Assembly (NCBI GenBank): GCA_028583605.1
Contig: CM053329.1
Span: 18,982,455-19,046,454 of the forward strand
Length of the DNA stretch: 64,000 nt
Reading direction: 5' to 3'
Origin: Dastarcus helophoroides
Taxonomy: Eukaryota > Arthropoda > Insecta > Coleoptera > Bothrideridae
Numbering within the stretch: the stretch's first letter is position 1; each line of letters begins with the position of its first letter. Positions 1 through 11,494 of the stretch are shown here, piece after piece. A program made the position numbers and the translations under genes. The notes under the pieces were generated by a model, which saw only the letters and a program-made list of their open reading frames with translations, was not told where the DNA came from and did not search any database.

Positions 1-78
1 AGTAATTACGGCAGAATACCGTGGCCGTCAATATACAATAATCAACAGACAGCTGAGACGTTAAAGCCGAACATATAC
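1..78 (+). repeat. Dispersed repeat, copy 1 (cut by window edge)
   Basis: The first 78 bases match 12236-12300. Both have AGTAATTAC, then ATATACAAT, then CAGCTGAGACGTT and CCGAACAT in the same order, with a short length difference in the middle. The left limit is unknown because the copy starts at the window edge. I do not recognise the family. Confidence 0.6.
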
Positions 79-687
79 TTTGAAAGAAAAAGTTACAAAT
101 TTTTTTACAGTTAAATTAAAAATTTGAATAAACGCGATAAAAAGAGAAATTTTTTGAAAAGTTCGACATTCTGTCATGAACATTTCAATATTTTTTCGAA
201 GTTGACGTTTTCAGAACCTTTTTTAAAATTTCAATTCAAAACTGATACCTTTTTTGAATTTGTATTTTTTTTAAACTCGACTTTTTTAAAAATTTCGACC
301 TTTTTTAAATTTCGTCTTTTTCTTCAAATAGCAAACCTTTCTGAATTCGAATGTTTTAAAAGTCATTCGCCTTCCTAGAAATTACTAATTTTTTAAGAAG
401 CTGGACTTTTAAATTGCGTATTTTCAAAGTTTTGAACTAATTGTTCGATACATTTTGGCTTTTTTTGAAAAGTTCGAATTTTTTGTCAAAATTTCTACTT
501 ATTTTTTAAGATATCAACTTTTTTGCGAATTCGATTATTTTGAAATATTTTTTTCTAAACTTTGTTTTTGCCTGAATTATATCGTATAAGTGTGCAGTGT
601 TGTCTGCTCAGAAAATCCACTGCAAATCTACTTGGGGATTATTATTGTTGTATCCACGCGGGCAGTCTATGCTAAAAGTTGAATAGC

Positions 688-690
<3 letters not shown>
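79..690. other. AT-rich DNA, no gene seen
   Basis: This stretch is T-rich and A-rich with recurring TTCGA and TTTTTTAAA words. An open frame at 124-378 is almost all Phe, Ser, Leu and Lys, as expected from low-complexity DNA, so I do not call it. A slightly GC-richer patch lies near 640-670. Confidence 0.6.

Positions 691-724
<34 letters not shown>
691..724. repeat. (AG)17 microsatellite
   Basis: An uninterrupted run of 17 AG dinucleotides. Confidence 0.97.
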
Positions 725-726
<2 letters not shown>

Positions 727-730
<4 letters not shown>

Positions 731-2290
731 ATTTCAACTTTAAAAACATTTCTTAAAATACTTCAAAAGTTCTTCATGAGGTTCAGAGGACCTTCCTGGA
801 GGAATCCGAAAGAGTTTTAAAGTAACTTCTCAATGCTCTTAAAAAAATTTCTCAAAGAAGCTTAAAATAATTCTTAGAACGCTTCATTGAATAACTTTTA
901 CAGAGTTTCTTAAAAGGTTTTAAAAGTTCTTCGTGAGGTTCAGAAGCACTTCTTGAAGCGATACAAAAAGACTGTAAAGTAGCTTCTTAATTAACTTCGA
1001 AAAACTTCTTAGGTAATTTTAAAATAACTTCTTAAAGAAGCTTGAATTAATTTTCCTTAATCAAAAAAGTATTTGTTAAAACGCCTTAAAATTTTTCAAA
1101 AGTTTCAATAGCTTCTTAATAAAATTCGAAAATTTTTAGAGAAGCTTTAAATAACTCTTAAAATACTTCAGTGAATAACTTTTACGATCATATTTCAAAA
1201 AACGTTTCAACATATTGTCAAATTTTTTTACCAAAAATTAAAATATTTTCCAACTGGGTGGCAGAAATATTAAATAAAATTAATAATGTTAATGTTTTCG
1301 ACCAATAAGAGTCTATCAGGAAGAATAACTTTTACAAATTTTCTTAAAAGACTTTGAAATTTCTTCATTACGTTCAGGCGAACTTTTTGAAGGGATACAA
1401 AAGAACTTTAAAGTAGTTTCTTAATGGACTTCAACAAGTTGTTAAGGAACATTTAAATGACTTTTTAAAACCCTTTAAATAATCTTCCCTAATCAAAAAA
1501 GTGTTTGTTAAAAGACTTCAAAAGGTCTTCATACATTTAAACAGCTTCCTAATGGAAAATGTCTTAAAGAAGCCCAAAATAGTTCTTAAAACACTTCACT
1601 GAATAACTTTAAAGGAGTTCATGAGGTTCAGAAGAACTTCTTGGGGGACGTTAAAGAAGCTCCTTGATGGACTTCGAAAGTCTTCTTAAGGAACCATAAA
1701 ATAACTTCCTAGAAAACTTCATAAAATCTTCCTTAATCAAAAAAATGTTCTTTATGAGTTTAAAGAGCTTATTAAAGAACTTCGAAAATTTTATTAAAGA
1801 AGCTAAAAATAACTCTTAACACACTTCACGGATTAACTTTTTCAGAGTCTCTTAAAAGACCTTAAAAGTACTTCATGAGATTCAGGACTTCTTGAAGCGA
1901 TACAAAAGCACTGTAAAGTAGCTTTTTAATGGAATTCGAAAAGCTTCTTAAGTGATCTTAAAATAATTTCTTAAGAGGCTTGAATTAATCGTTCTTAATC
2001 AAAAAAATGTTTGTTAAAAGGCTTAAAATTGTTCATAAGTTTCAAGAGCTTCTTAATAAAATTCGAAAACTTTTGTTAGAGAAGCTTAAAATAACTCTTA
2101 AAACGAGTTTCTTAAGAGACTTTAAAAATTCTTCATGAAGTTCAGAAGAATTTCTTGGCGGATAAAAAGGAACTCGAAAAATGTCTTAAGTAACCTTAAA
2201 ATAACTGTTTAAAAGGCTTCAAATAATCTTCACTAATCACAAGAGTGTGTGCTAAAAGGCTTCAATGGTCCTTCATAAGTTTTAAAAGTA
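727..2290. repeat. Decayed ~260-bp tandem repeat
   Basis: The phrase CTTCATGAGGTTCAG, with variants, recurs near 770, 927, 1352, 1613, 1867 and 2129. The last spacings are about 260, 254 and 262 bp. Other shared phrases are CTTCTTAATGGACTTCGAAA, AATCAAAAAAGTGTTTGTTA and CACTTCACTGAATAACTTTT in constant order. The irregular first spacings reflect deletions and the insertion at 1186-1335. Copies are clearly diverged, so this is an old array. No coding potential is seen. Confidence 0.8.
1186..1335 (+). mobile_element. FB2 family, short copy inserted in the 260-bp array
   Basis: This block matches 47940-48075, including CATATTTCAAAA, AACTGGGTGGCAGAAAT and CAATAAGAGTCTATCAGGAA. It interrupts a repeat monomer. 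The 13-bp word GAATAACTTTTAC lies on both sides, at 1173-1185 and 1323-1335, as a target-site duplication would. Part of the right copy might instead be the element's own end, since the copy at 48 kb has GAATTACTTTTT there. Confidence 0.65.
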
Positions 2291-2297
2291 TTTATAA

Positions 2298-2860
2298 TAG
2301 GTTTGTTCCAACCGAACATCAAACTAGTTTGCAACCGTCCGGCGCATGTGCATTCAAAATTTACCGTTCCAACCAAGTGCAAACTCCAACCCAACTGGCA
2401 ATCCGGTGTTCCAACAGTGCTTTGACTAGTTCCTGAATTGATTTGTGATCAATCAGAACAGTCAGCACCCCAGAGCTTGTACTGGCAGTTGGGAACATGC
2501 GCAATAAGTAATCGATAAGCGGTATCTAATTTCTTAGCTGTTATTTGTCAATACGATTGTCAAATGTTGTCGAGGGCAAATGTAAATTGTGTTGTTATGT
2601 TCTGATTTCTATTTTTCATCCACTATATTTGCTCAAAAATGAATTTCGTGGAGGGATTTATATGTGATGAGTATTTATTTTCGTCTTTTTCGAATGAGAC
2701 TGACGACGAAGACCAGGGGTTTTCCGAGAAGTCCCAACGTGCGTTCCAACGTGTACAATCCCAAACCAGCCGCAGTTTAATACGAAGTGCACGCATGCGT
2801 ACGAATTAGTTCATGAATTAATCGGAAACTAATCAGAAATGTTCGGTTGGAACAAACCTA
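2298..2860. mobile_element. MITE with perfect terminal inverted repeats
   Basis: The left end, 2298-2319, begins TAGGTTTGTTCCAACCGAAC. The right end, 2839-2860, is its exact reverse complement over 22 bases. If TA is the duplicated target, the element proper is 2300-2858. Similarity continues inward at lower identity. The word GTTCCAAC recurs inside near 2371, 2410 and 2733. Two interior stretches, near 2424-2460 and 2802-2840, are imperfect direct repeats. Size, ends and lack of a full transposase fit a non-autonomous DNA transposon. A PIF/Harbinger or Tc1-like origin is possible but not shown. Confidence 0.85.
2639..2809 (+). pseudogene. Small acidic ORF inside the MITE, possible transposase remnant
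   Basis: An ATG opens a 56-codon frame ending at TAG 2807-2809. It starts MNFVEGFICDEYLFSSFSNE and continues with an acidic cluster (TDDEDQ) and then a basic, Gln/Arg-rich tail. Non-autonomous elements often keep the first exon of their parent transposase, and an acidic N-terminus would fit. No catalytic domain is present and I could not identify the family, so it may be a chance frame. Confidence 0.2.
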
Positions 2861-3222
2861 ATTTCTTTATTTCGACATAAACTCGAAAATTATAACTTTG
2901 ATCTCGAGATTTCATTTTTTAATGGGATTGTTTTTTTTACAACCTTTCATCTTTTTCTCCGAATTTTGAGTTTACACTTTTAATTTTTGTATTTTTGTTA
3001 AAAGTATGTTTAAAAATTCAGATTTTACCTTTTTATAGAATTTTTAACTTTATTTTCGAAATTTCGTTCCTACTTTTTTTCAATGAAAAATACGAATTCT
3101 CCTGAAAATTTCAAAAATTAATTTGAAGTCTAAAATTAGAAAGTAGTTTCCCTTTTTTCTGAGTGCATCCCTGGGATATTTAATTTTGCATTGATGTGAC
3201 TTGGCAAATAGACAAACATAAT
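2861..3222. other. AT-rich DNA, no gene seen
   Basis: T-rich then A-rich sequence with TTCGAAATTTCG-like words. No ORF, RNA gene or tandem repeat was recognised. Confidence 0.6.
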
Positions 3223-3342
3223 TTAAATACAGATCTTGTCTCATGAAACCAAGAAATTTCTCTTGGTTTCAGGGGACAAGATTTGTATTTCAATTTTTGA
3301 GGATAACCAAGAACCAGTCCGTTCCTCTAAAAAAAAAAAAAT
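3223..3342 (+). mobile_element. FB1 foldback element, copy 1
   Basis: Two arms, CTTGTCTCATGAAACCAAGA and TCTTGGTTTCAGGGGACAAG, face each other across a few bases. They are followed by the family's right end: TTTCAATTTTTGAGGATAACC, then ACCAGTCCGTTCC. AAACATAAT occurs on both sides (3214-3222 and 3343-3351) and may be a worn target duplication. An A-rich run sits at the right edge. Confidence 0.75.
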
Positions 3343-5639
3343 AAACATAATAAAAATGAATGACAAGAGAAATGAAAACAAATGTGTTTCAGCGTGTTAA
3401 TTGGTAGCATCTTAATTGTTTATAACAAAATTCTAATTCATTTTAAAAGCTACTGTTAGTAAATAAGGAGTAATGTCTGTTTCGAATCAAAATCCAAAAT
3501 TATTATAATCAAGACCGATATAGTTATTTTAATGGAAGGTGCAAGCGGTTCAAGTGAATCAGGCTAACACATCCTGGGCGCAACTGGGTCGAGAATGAAT
3601 TGGGACACAACTGGTCCGAACGCAAGTGTTCCCTATTGATTCCTCAGCCATCTAATCTTGTTGAGAAACTAAAGAACATTCTTTGGATGGGTCTCTTTCA
3701 AACTGGCCACACTGTGCCATACTGATTCTAGTTATGACCATACAAATTCCTGAAATGTTAGAGTTTTAATTTAGTTGATAATATAAGATATTTGCACTAT
3801 TGTCATATGCCGATACGCAATGCTTTGGTTAAACTACTTCATTTATTTTATAAAATCAAACAAGATTAGTATTTCGAGTGTTTCCAGATCTAGTTATTAG
3901 GATGTAAAACTTTTGTATCAGTTTTTTTTCTAAATTGGAAATATTACATTCTAATTATGACATGGTATTTTATTTATGATAAATTGTCTGTTATATAATC
4001 AAGAGAGGACGTTTTAGAATCTAGATTAAAGCTGTCTGTTATATAAAACGGTGGCGGATTGCTTTGAAATCTAGATCAAAGTTCAGTCAGTAAAGGAGAG
4101 TGATTATCGACTGCCATTAGCACAGCAGGCAATTTTAAGACCTAATGGCTGCTGGTCGGTTCTTTCAACCCCATGACGGTCATCACCAATGGTGGGGACA
4201 AGATGCCATCAATCTAAGTTATGCCCTACGTTGCCAGATTACTTTAACATATCCAGGACCTTTCTAAATCTGATTCATTAAAAAAAATCAACCCCACAAA
4301 AACGAGATAACATACATTCTAAAATTAAAAAGGTTTCGATATTCGTTGGTGATATGTTGCCAAAAACTGCAACCATGTTGTATATTTAGCCTTTGATACA
4401 GAAACGTCGACCTTGAGAGCGTAACTCTTGATATGCATCAGAATTTAATGCGGGTTCAAGAAACTTTCATTTAACAATTTTTGATGTCGGCACAGCCATA
4501 ACAGCGCCGTAACGGAATCGATAACTTTGCATAGGCCGTTCCACACGACACCAGATGAATCGAATCCACCAAACCGATACGTATCAATTAAAAAAAAAAT
4601 CAATTAAGGCGCCGCTTTGGCGGAAATAACGTAGTGGATTAAAGTAACTCTTCTAGTGTTAATATATGGCATTGGAAACAATCGTCCCCGGATTTTATTG
4701 CTCATTCAATCCGCACTTTCTTAAGGTTTTCTCAGCGGCAAATGGGTGTGAGACAATAAAACCTGATGCATTGTGATTGTATACGACAGGAGGAATCTGT
4801 TTGATAAAAGGCTTAATTCCCAAATTGAGACGCACAGCTCGATGCAAATTTTACAGATGCTTTCTGTTCCGCCGTTAAATTCCCCCCGGTGCACCGAACA
4901 TACGAAAATAATATGATTTAATTATGGAATCCTCCGAATGAGGATATACGTTTTAGGAAGCGGTTAGTTTGGAGTCCGCAGGACGACAAGGATAGTATTA
5001 ATTGCCCAAGGATTAATGTTATATTGATCTTGGGTGAGAATCCGCTAAGTCAGATTTATGACAAAATTAAATAGTTTAAATGCCTCTTCCACCTTCACCA
5101 ACCCAAAATTTCAACATAAACCTTGCTTACGCAAGTTAAGAAGCGTGAAGCACCATCACCGGTCCCGTTACAGCTTTGTTACGAGTTAAAAAAGCTCTTT
5201 ATGATCGTGCTGTAAAAGTTCTCGGTTTCGTTTGCAGGGATTGTTAGATGAACAATAAGGCGATGGAATTTTTTATGCGACTTTTCAATGAGAGGCAAAA
5301 CAGATCGTAAAGCAGCAAGGTCAGTTGAGTTCTCAAAGTGCATGTAGCTGGACCGCACCATTATTGATTAGTCGGTTTTTTTGGCGGTCACTGACTTTCA
5401 GGTAAAATTCATCCTGAAATTTCCAAAGTTACAGCCTTACTTGCATAAATATTTTGTCGCCAAATAAAAAAATATCGTAAGTAACTTGACGGCTTTAAAA
5501 ACATCGTAAGGTTGTGGTTGTATCTGAAAAGCTCTATTGAGTGTCCATTCGAATTTATCAAATTCTCTTTCGCCCTAATATCCTAGAAATTTGAAGAGTT
5601 AATTTTAATAGTCTTTCTTAAAATATAATTGCAGATTGG
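3343..5639. other. Unique, moderately AT-rich DNA, no gene seen
   Basis: About 2.3 kb of non-repetitive sequence, less AT-rich than its flanks around 3540-3640 and 4080-5170. Only short open frames occur (for example 60 codons at 5179-5361, minus) and none shows a recognisable motif. Regulatory or intronic sequence is possible but cannot be shown here. Confidence 0.5.
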
Positions 5640-5890
5640 CATCAGAATTTCGAGAATAAAAAGCTTCACGAAACATTACGAAATTTCAAAAAATGGAACT
5701 GTGGAAGTTTTAAAAAAGTGAAATTTTGTATGTTCGATAATTACTTAACATTGACAGGTTATAAGATTAAAGAATTTAAAAAAAAAGATTAAAAGTTTCA
5801 ATAGAAAACAAGGAATACAAAAAATAATAAATTTGATTGAAAATTAACACTTCGCTTCGCAATTTCTTTTGAATATCTACTCTTTTCTGG
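5640..5890 (+). repeat. Isolated, diverged monomer of the 240-bp satellite
   Basis: The order AGATTAAAAGTTTCAATAGA, AACAAGGAATA, TTGATTGAAAATTAA, TTCTTTTGAATATCTACTC matches the 240-bp satellite monomers that begin 1.5 kb further on. The part before it (TTCGAGA, GAAACATTACGAAATTTC) matches 7280-7340. It looks like an ancestral or transposed unit lying outside the array. Confidence 0.65.
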
Positions 5891-6669
5891 AAAGAATAAA
5901 TATGGCAAAGTGACCCCCAATTGGGGATCTAGAGTGATATTTTCAAAAAGTTATTATGAACGAAATTTATGTGTATTTGGGCTAGATATTTCAACGTGAC
6001 TATAAAATATTAAAAAAAAAAGGGTCAATATAAAAAACTTTTTTTAATCATTTATATCTTTTGAACTAAATAGGTTAGAAAGATGAGACCCGGCATATTT
6101 TAACAAATATTTTATAGTACTTATCAAGTACTACAACATATAGAAAATTCACTGTGTAAAAATTGGTGCAACACTTTAAAAAAGTTGAAGTTTTCTCCCT
6201 CCAGAATATATAAAAGTCTTATTATTCTTAAAGCAAAGTTGATTTTTTTTTCTGTAATTTCTTTTTTAATGTGCTGTGGTAAAATTATATAAAATTCAGA
6301 ATGCATACTACTTTTTGTCTTTTATTATTTTTGTTAAAATGGATATTTTGCAAATATTAGTGTTATCGATTTCTTTCTAATTTTCTGTCGATTTTTGGTA
6401 GAGATAAAATCTACTAAAAACTACAAAAAATTGATAATATACGAAACGTAAGTCAGAAGATGCCATTGGTTTCATTTTTTAAACTTATTTCGTTAAAAAT
6501 ATTTGAAAAATTTTAAAAAGAATCTTATATTGACAATTTTTTTTTATATCTTATAGTCACATTAAAATACCGAGTCCAAATGCACTTAAATTTTGTTCAT
6601 ATTTTGAAATGACAGTTTACAGACAATTTCATTATAGGTTTTCATTTAATTTAAACACCAACAATTCAG
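5891..6669. other. AT-rich DNA, no gene seen
   Basis: Poly-A and poly-T tracts with one slightly GC-richer patch near 5905-5935 (GTGACCCCCAATTGGGGATC, with a short internal palindrome). A 60-codon minus frame at 6124-6306 has no features of a protein. Confidence 0.5.
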
Positions 6670-6845
6670 GTGGAACGAAGTGGTCCTTGGTTATCTTCAA
6701 AAATTGAAATACACAATCTTGTTCACTGAAACCAAGAAAAATTAAAAAACACAACAAAGATTGCTCTAACGCGAGAGAAGATGATAGCTTGGCTGTCGAA
6801 ACGTGTTAGAGCAACCTTTTTTGTGTTTTAGAGCAACAAACAAAT
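6670..6845 (-). mobile_element. FB1 foldback element, copy 2
   Basis: The left edge carries the reverse complement of the family's right end (TGGAACG, GGTCCTTGGTTATCTTC). Then come GAAACCAAGAAAAATTAAA and an inverted repeat, CAACAAAGATTGCTCTAACG against CGTGTTAGAGCAACC. The loop holds the family core GAAGATGATAGC-TTG-GCTGTCGAAAC. In the small stem, T replaces C and still wobble-pairs with G. Confidence 0.8.
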
Positions 6846-7059
6846 TTTGCGAATTCGGAAATTTGGAATTGATAAAAAAATGCTGTTTAAGTCAGATTTA
6901 CAAATAAAAAAAAAACTATAAAGTCGAAATTTAAGAGATTTAAAAAAAAAGTATAAATTTTCAACAGGAAAAAGAATTTCAAAGTTAAAATCAGAATTTT
7001 CAGAAACAAGACGAATATTTTTTTTTCAAATTTTCGTCCTATTTCCAAAAACTTCAATC
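6846..7059. other. AT-rich DNA between two FB1 copies
   Basis: A-rich and T-rich sequence with no recognised feature. It could be an insertion separating two halves of one FB1 element, since a left end lies before it and a right end after it. Confidence 0.4.
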
Positions 7060-7168
7060 AAAGATACAACAAAGGTTGCTCTCTTTTGCGTTAGAGCAAC
7101 CTTTGTTGTGTTTTTAAATCTTTCTTGGTTTCAGGGGACAAGTTCTGTATTTCAATTTTCAAAAGTAA
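7060..7168 (+). mobile_element. FB1 foldback element, copy 3 (core deleted)
   Basis: CAACAAAGGTTGCTCT and AGAGCAACCTTTGTTG form a 16-bp perfect stem around a short loop. Then follow TTTCTTGGTTTCAGGGGACA, AGTTCTGTATTTCAATTTT. The GAAGATGACAGC core is missing from the loop. The extreme right end (CCAGTCCGTTCC) is also missing. Confidence 0.8.
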
Positions 7169-8612
7169 ACAAGAAATATTGAATAGGAAATGAAATTGAG
7201 TGAAAAATCAGTATTTCGAACATTTTTTTTGACAAGTATACTTTTTCTGGAAATTTAAAATGTAAAGTTCCAAATTTCAATTTTTCGAGACAAAATATGG
7301 CACGAAACGTTTCGAAATTTTGAAAGAAGGTCTTAACGTCAAGTTAATAAAAATTTGAAAATGTCTATGTTCGAGAATTATGTGACATTTCAAAAAATAA
7401 TCCACAGATTAAGATTAAGTTAATGAGAGATTAAAAGTCTCAATAGAGAACAAGAAATATTGAAAAAAACTTAAATTGAGATGAAAATCAATATTTCCAA
7501 ATTTTTCTTTTGAAAGTTTTACTTTTTTTCCAGAAACTTTTAAGTGCAAAATTCGAGTTTTTAATTTTTTATTCGAAATTTGGGGAAAAAACGTTTATAC
7601 CATTAAAAAATGAATATTGAAATTTTAAAATTAAATACCAAACTCAAAAAAATTCGACAATAAAAAGAGAGTAAAAGTCTCAATAGAGAACAAGAAATAT
7701 TGAAAAAAAAATAAATTGAGATAAAAATCAAAATTCCCAAATTTTTCTTTTGAAAGTTTTACTTTTTTTCTAGATACTTGAAGGGCAAAATTCGAGTTTT
7801 TAATTTTTTATTCGAAATTTGGGAAAAAACGTTTGCACAATTAGAAAATGAATATTGAAATTTCAAAATTAAAATACCAAACTCAAAAAAATTCGACAAT
7901 GAAAAGAGATTAAAAGTCTCAATAGAGAACAAGAAATATTGAAAAAAAATTAAATTTAGATGAAAATCAAAATTCTCAAATTTTTCTTTTAAAAGTTTTA
8001 CCTTTTTTCTAGATACTTGAAGGGCAAAATTCGAGTTTTTAATTTTTTATTCGAAATTTGGGGAAAAAACGTTTATACAATTAGAAAATGAATATTGAGA
8101 TTTCAAAATTAAATACTAAACTCAAAAAAATTCGACAATGAAAAGAGATTAAAAGTCTCAATTGAGAACAAGAAATAATGAAAAAAAAATTAAATTTGAT
8201 TAAAAATCAATATTCCCAAATTTTTCTTTTGAAAGTTTTACCTTTTTTCCAGAAACTTTAAGGGCAAAATTCGAGTTTTTAATTTTTTATTCGAAATTTG
8301 GGAAAAAAACGTTTGCACAATTAGAAAATGAATATTGAAATTTCAAAATTAAATACTAAACTCAAAAAAATTCGACAATGAAAAAGAGATTAAAAGTCTC
8401 AATTGAGCACAAAAAATATTGAAAAAAAATTTAATTTAGATAAAAATCAATATTCCCAAATTTTTCTTTTGAAAGTTTTACTTTTTTTCTAGAAATTTTA
8501 AGTGCAAAATTCGAGTTTTTAATTTTTTATTCGAAATTTGGGGAAAAAACGTTTATACAATTAAAAAATGAATATTGAAATTTTAAAATTAAAATACCAA
8601 ACTGAAAAAAAA
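7169..8612 (+). repeat. 240-bp satellite array
   Basis: The phrase AGTCTCAATAGAGAACAAGA and variants recur at about 7441, 7681, 7920, 8159 and 8400, giving a period of 239-241 bp. An older first unit starts at about 7169. Each unit contains TTCTTTTGAAAGTTTTAC, AATTCGAGTTTTTAATTTTT, GGGAAAAAACGTTT and AAAATTCGACAATGAAAA in order. Units 2-5 are highly similar and the outer units more diverged. Confidence 0.93.
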
Positions 8613-10530
8613 GTCGACAATGAAAATTGTCAAATTTAAAATTAAAACCATTTTTTTTCTCTCGAAATTTGAAGACCAAAGGTTGAAATATTAAAAATTT
8701 TAATAATAAATAGTAAACAGTGAGGAAAAATTTCGAGAATATTCAAAACTGTATAAATATACAATTCAATTTCAATTTGAAGAAAAAATGGTGCTAATTT
8801 TAGAGAAAAAACTTCAAATTTCATAAAAATTAAATATTCAAACTTTACATTTCAAATTTAGAGAAAAAAACTACAAATTTCAGAAAAAAAAAACCCCAAA
8901 TTTTATTAAAATTATTCTAATTAAATATTTGATTCTTACACTTCAATTTTAGAGCAAAAAATACCAATTTCAGAAAAACACTCCCAATCTCATAAAAATG
9001 AATTATTCGAACTGTATACTTGAAATTTGGAGAAAAAAAGTACAAATTGCACAAAAAATATCCAAGTTTCATAAAAAATAAATATTTAATTTTTCTTTTG
9101 AAAGTTTTACTTTTTTTCTAGAAACTTAAAGTGCAAAATTCGAGTTTTTAATTTTTTATTCGAAATTTGAGGAGAAAACGTTTACACAATTAGAAAATGA
9201 ATATTGAAATTTTAAAATTAAAATACCAAACTAAAAAAAAAGTCGACAATGAAAATTGTCAAATTTAAAATTAAAACCATTTTTTTTCTCTCGAAATTTG
9301 AAGACCAAAGGTTGAAATATTAAAAATTTTAATAATAAATAGTAAACAGTGAGGAAAAATTTCGAGAATATTCAAAACTGTATAAATATACAATTCAATT
9401 TCAATTTGGAGAAAAAATGGTGCTAATTTTAGAGAAAAAACAAGGCTAATTTTAGAAAGAAACTTCAAATTTCATAAAAATTAAATATTCAAACTTTACA
9501 TTTCAAATTTAGAGAAAAAAACTACAAATTTCAGAAAAAAAAACTCCAAATTTTATTAAAATTATTCTAATTAAATATTTGATCCTTACACTTCAATTTT
9601 AGAGCAAAAAATACCAATTTCAGAAAAACACTCCCAATCTCATAAAAATGAATTATTCGAACTGTATACTTGAAATTTGGAGAAAAAAAGTACAAATTGC
9701 AGAAAAAAAATCCAAGTTTCATAAAAAATAAATATTTAATTTTTCTTTTGAAAGTTTTACTTTTTTTCTAGAAACTTAAAGTGCAAAATTCGAGTTTTTA
9801 ATTTTTTATTCGAAATTTGAGGAAAAAACGTTTGCACAATTAGAAAATGAATATTGAAATTTCAAAATTAAAATACCAAACTGAAAAAAAGTCGACAATG
9901 AAAATTGTCAAATTTAAAATTAAAACTATTTTTTTCTCTCAAAATTTGAAGACCAAAGGTTGAAATATTAAAAATTTTAATAATAAATAGTAAACAGTGA
10001 GGAAAAATTTCGAGGATATTTAAAACTGTATAAATATACAATTCAATTTGGAGAAAAAATGGTGCTAATTTTGGAGAAAAAACAAGGCTAATTTTAGAAA
10101 GAAACTTCAAATTTCATAAAAATTAAATATTCAAACTTTACATTTCAAATTTAGAGAAAAAAAACTACAAATTTCAGAAAAAAAAACTTCAAATTTTATT
10201 AAAATTATTCTAATTAAATATTTGATCCTTACGCTTCAATTTTAGAGCAAAAAATACCAATTTCAGAAAAACACTCCCAATCTCATAAAAATGAATTATT
10301 CCAACTTTATACTTGAAATTTTGAGAAAAAAAGTACAAATTGCAGAAAAACAGTCCAAGTTTCATAAAAAATAAATATTTAAACCTTATACCTCAAATTT
10401 CGAAAAAAAAGTACAAATTTCAGAAAAGAACTTCATATCTCACAAAAATTAAATATTCCAACTTTACACTTTAAAGTTCCAGAAAAAAAGTACAAAGTTT
10501 AAAACAAAACTCCATATTTTATAAAAACAG
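8613..10530 (+). repeat. Composite ~640-bp satellite containing part of the 240-bp monomer
   Basis: GTCGACAATGAAAATTGTCA starts repeats at 8613, 9242 and 9891 (spacings 629 and 649). Each unit joins a ~465-bp A-rich block to ~170 bp of the preceding 240-bp monomer (from TTCTTTTGAAAGTTTTAC to the GTCGACAATG junction). The A-rich block has its own ~80-bp sub-repeat marked by CATAAAAATTAAATATTC-like words. The last unit loses the 240-bp part and fades out near 10530. Minus-strand frames here recur once per unit and are not genes. Confidence 0.88.
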
Positions 10531-10882
10531 TTTCGAAATATCTGATATTTTATCAAAATTTGATTTTTTTCCCAATGTTTTTTATTTAGTCTTGAAACAT
10601 TAATTTAATCATACACTTTTTAATATTAAATAGTTAATTGCTTGCTTAGAATTTAAATTCTACATCGACAATCGAAATTTTGGGAAAAAAAGGCGAAAGC
10701 ACAAAATGAAAATTAAAATTTCAAAATTAATACCTAAAATATTGGGTTTATTAGAATTGAAATTTTGCTTATTAAAGAAAAGAGTTTTCAGAAAATTCAA
10801 AATATAAAGTTTATGTATTTTTTTGTATATTTTCCTAATTTATCAAAAAAAGCAAATTTTTATTTTTCCATATCTAATTTTT
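10531..10882. other. AT-rich DNA, no gene seen
   Basis: Only poly-A/T-rich sequence was seen. Confidence 0.5.
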
Positions 10883-11105
10883 GGTTTCCTATTTTTCATT
10901 ATTCCTATTCTATGTAAAATAAACTAACCTCTTAATTTGTGAACTGTCATGAAGTGACGTTTTCAATAAATTTAAATATCACGTAGTCGCATTTCAAAAA
11001 CAAACTGTTTAGAAAATTGTCAACAAACCATAAAAATTTAAATATTGCCAAACTGGGCCGAAGAAATGTTAAATAAATTGAAAAAAAACATAAAGTTTAA
11101 GGTTT
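10883..11105 (+). mobile_element. FB2 family, single arm
   Basis: It matches the right arm of the palindrome at 47858-48040 closely: CTATTCTATGTAAAATAAAC, CTGTCATGAAGTGACGTTTT, ATCACGTAGTCGCATTTC, AACTGGGCCGAAGAAATGTT. The sequence before it (CCTATTTTTCATTATTCC) is the palindrome's loop-side sequence in inverted form. The opposite arm is absent. Confidence 0.85.
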
Positions 11106-11434
11106 CAGTTTTTCATTTCCTTTTTCTTTAGAATGTAGACTGATGTCGAAATTGTCAGACAACATTTCAGAACGAAAAGCAAAATTTCAAAATCAAAATA
11201 AAACTTTGATAAAATTCCAAATGCCAAGTCTCCAAAAAATTATAAATCTTTATATTGACCAAAAAATATATTGGCACAAAAATCAGTGAGGCTCAAATTT
11301 TTGTACGAAAAATATTTTTTTAAAATTTACGGTTTTTCTGGAACTTCCACTTTGTTTTTAGAAATGTTCAGTTGAAAATAAAATTGTTTTTTAACATAAG
11401 ATTATAAATTAAAGTCGAAGTTTCAAGAGCGAAT
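11106..11434. other. AT-rich DNA, no gene seen
   Basis: A-rich and T-rich sequence. No motif or repeat was recognised. Confidence 0.5.
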
Positions 11435-11483
11435 GTTGAGAAAAAATTTCTAGACTTTTTAGTCTAGAAATTTTTTTCCCAAC
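11435..11483. repeat. Perfect-type hairpin beside an FB1 mini-element
   Basis: GTTGAGAAAAAATTTCTAGA and its near-exact reverse complement are separated by four T residues. The arms are ~22 bp. It lies next to the FB1 copy at 11495 but is not part of its conserved sequence. Confidence 0.8.
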
Positions 11484-11494
11484 ATTAAAGAAGT

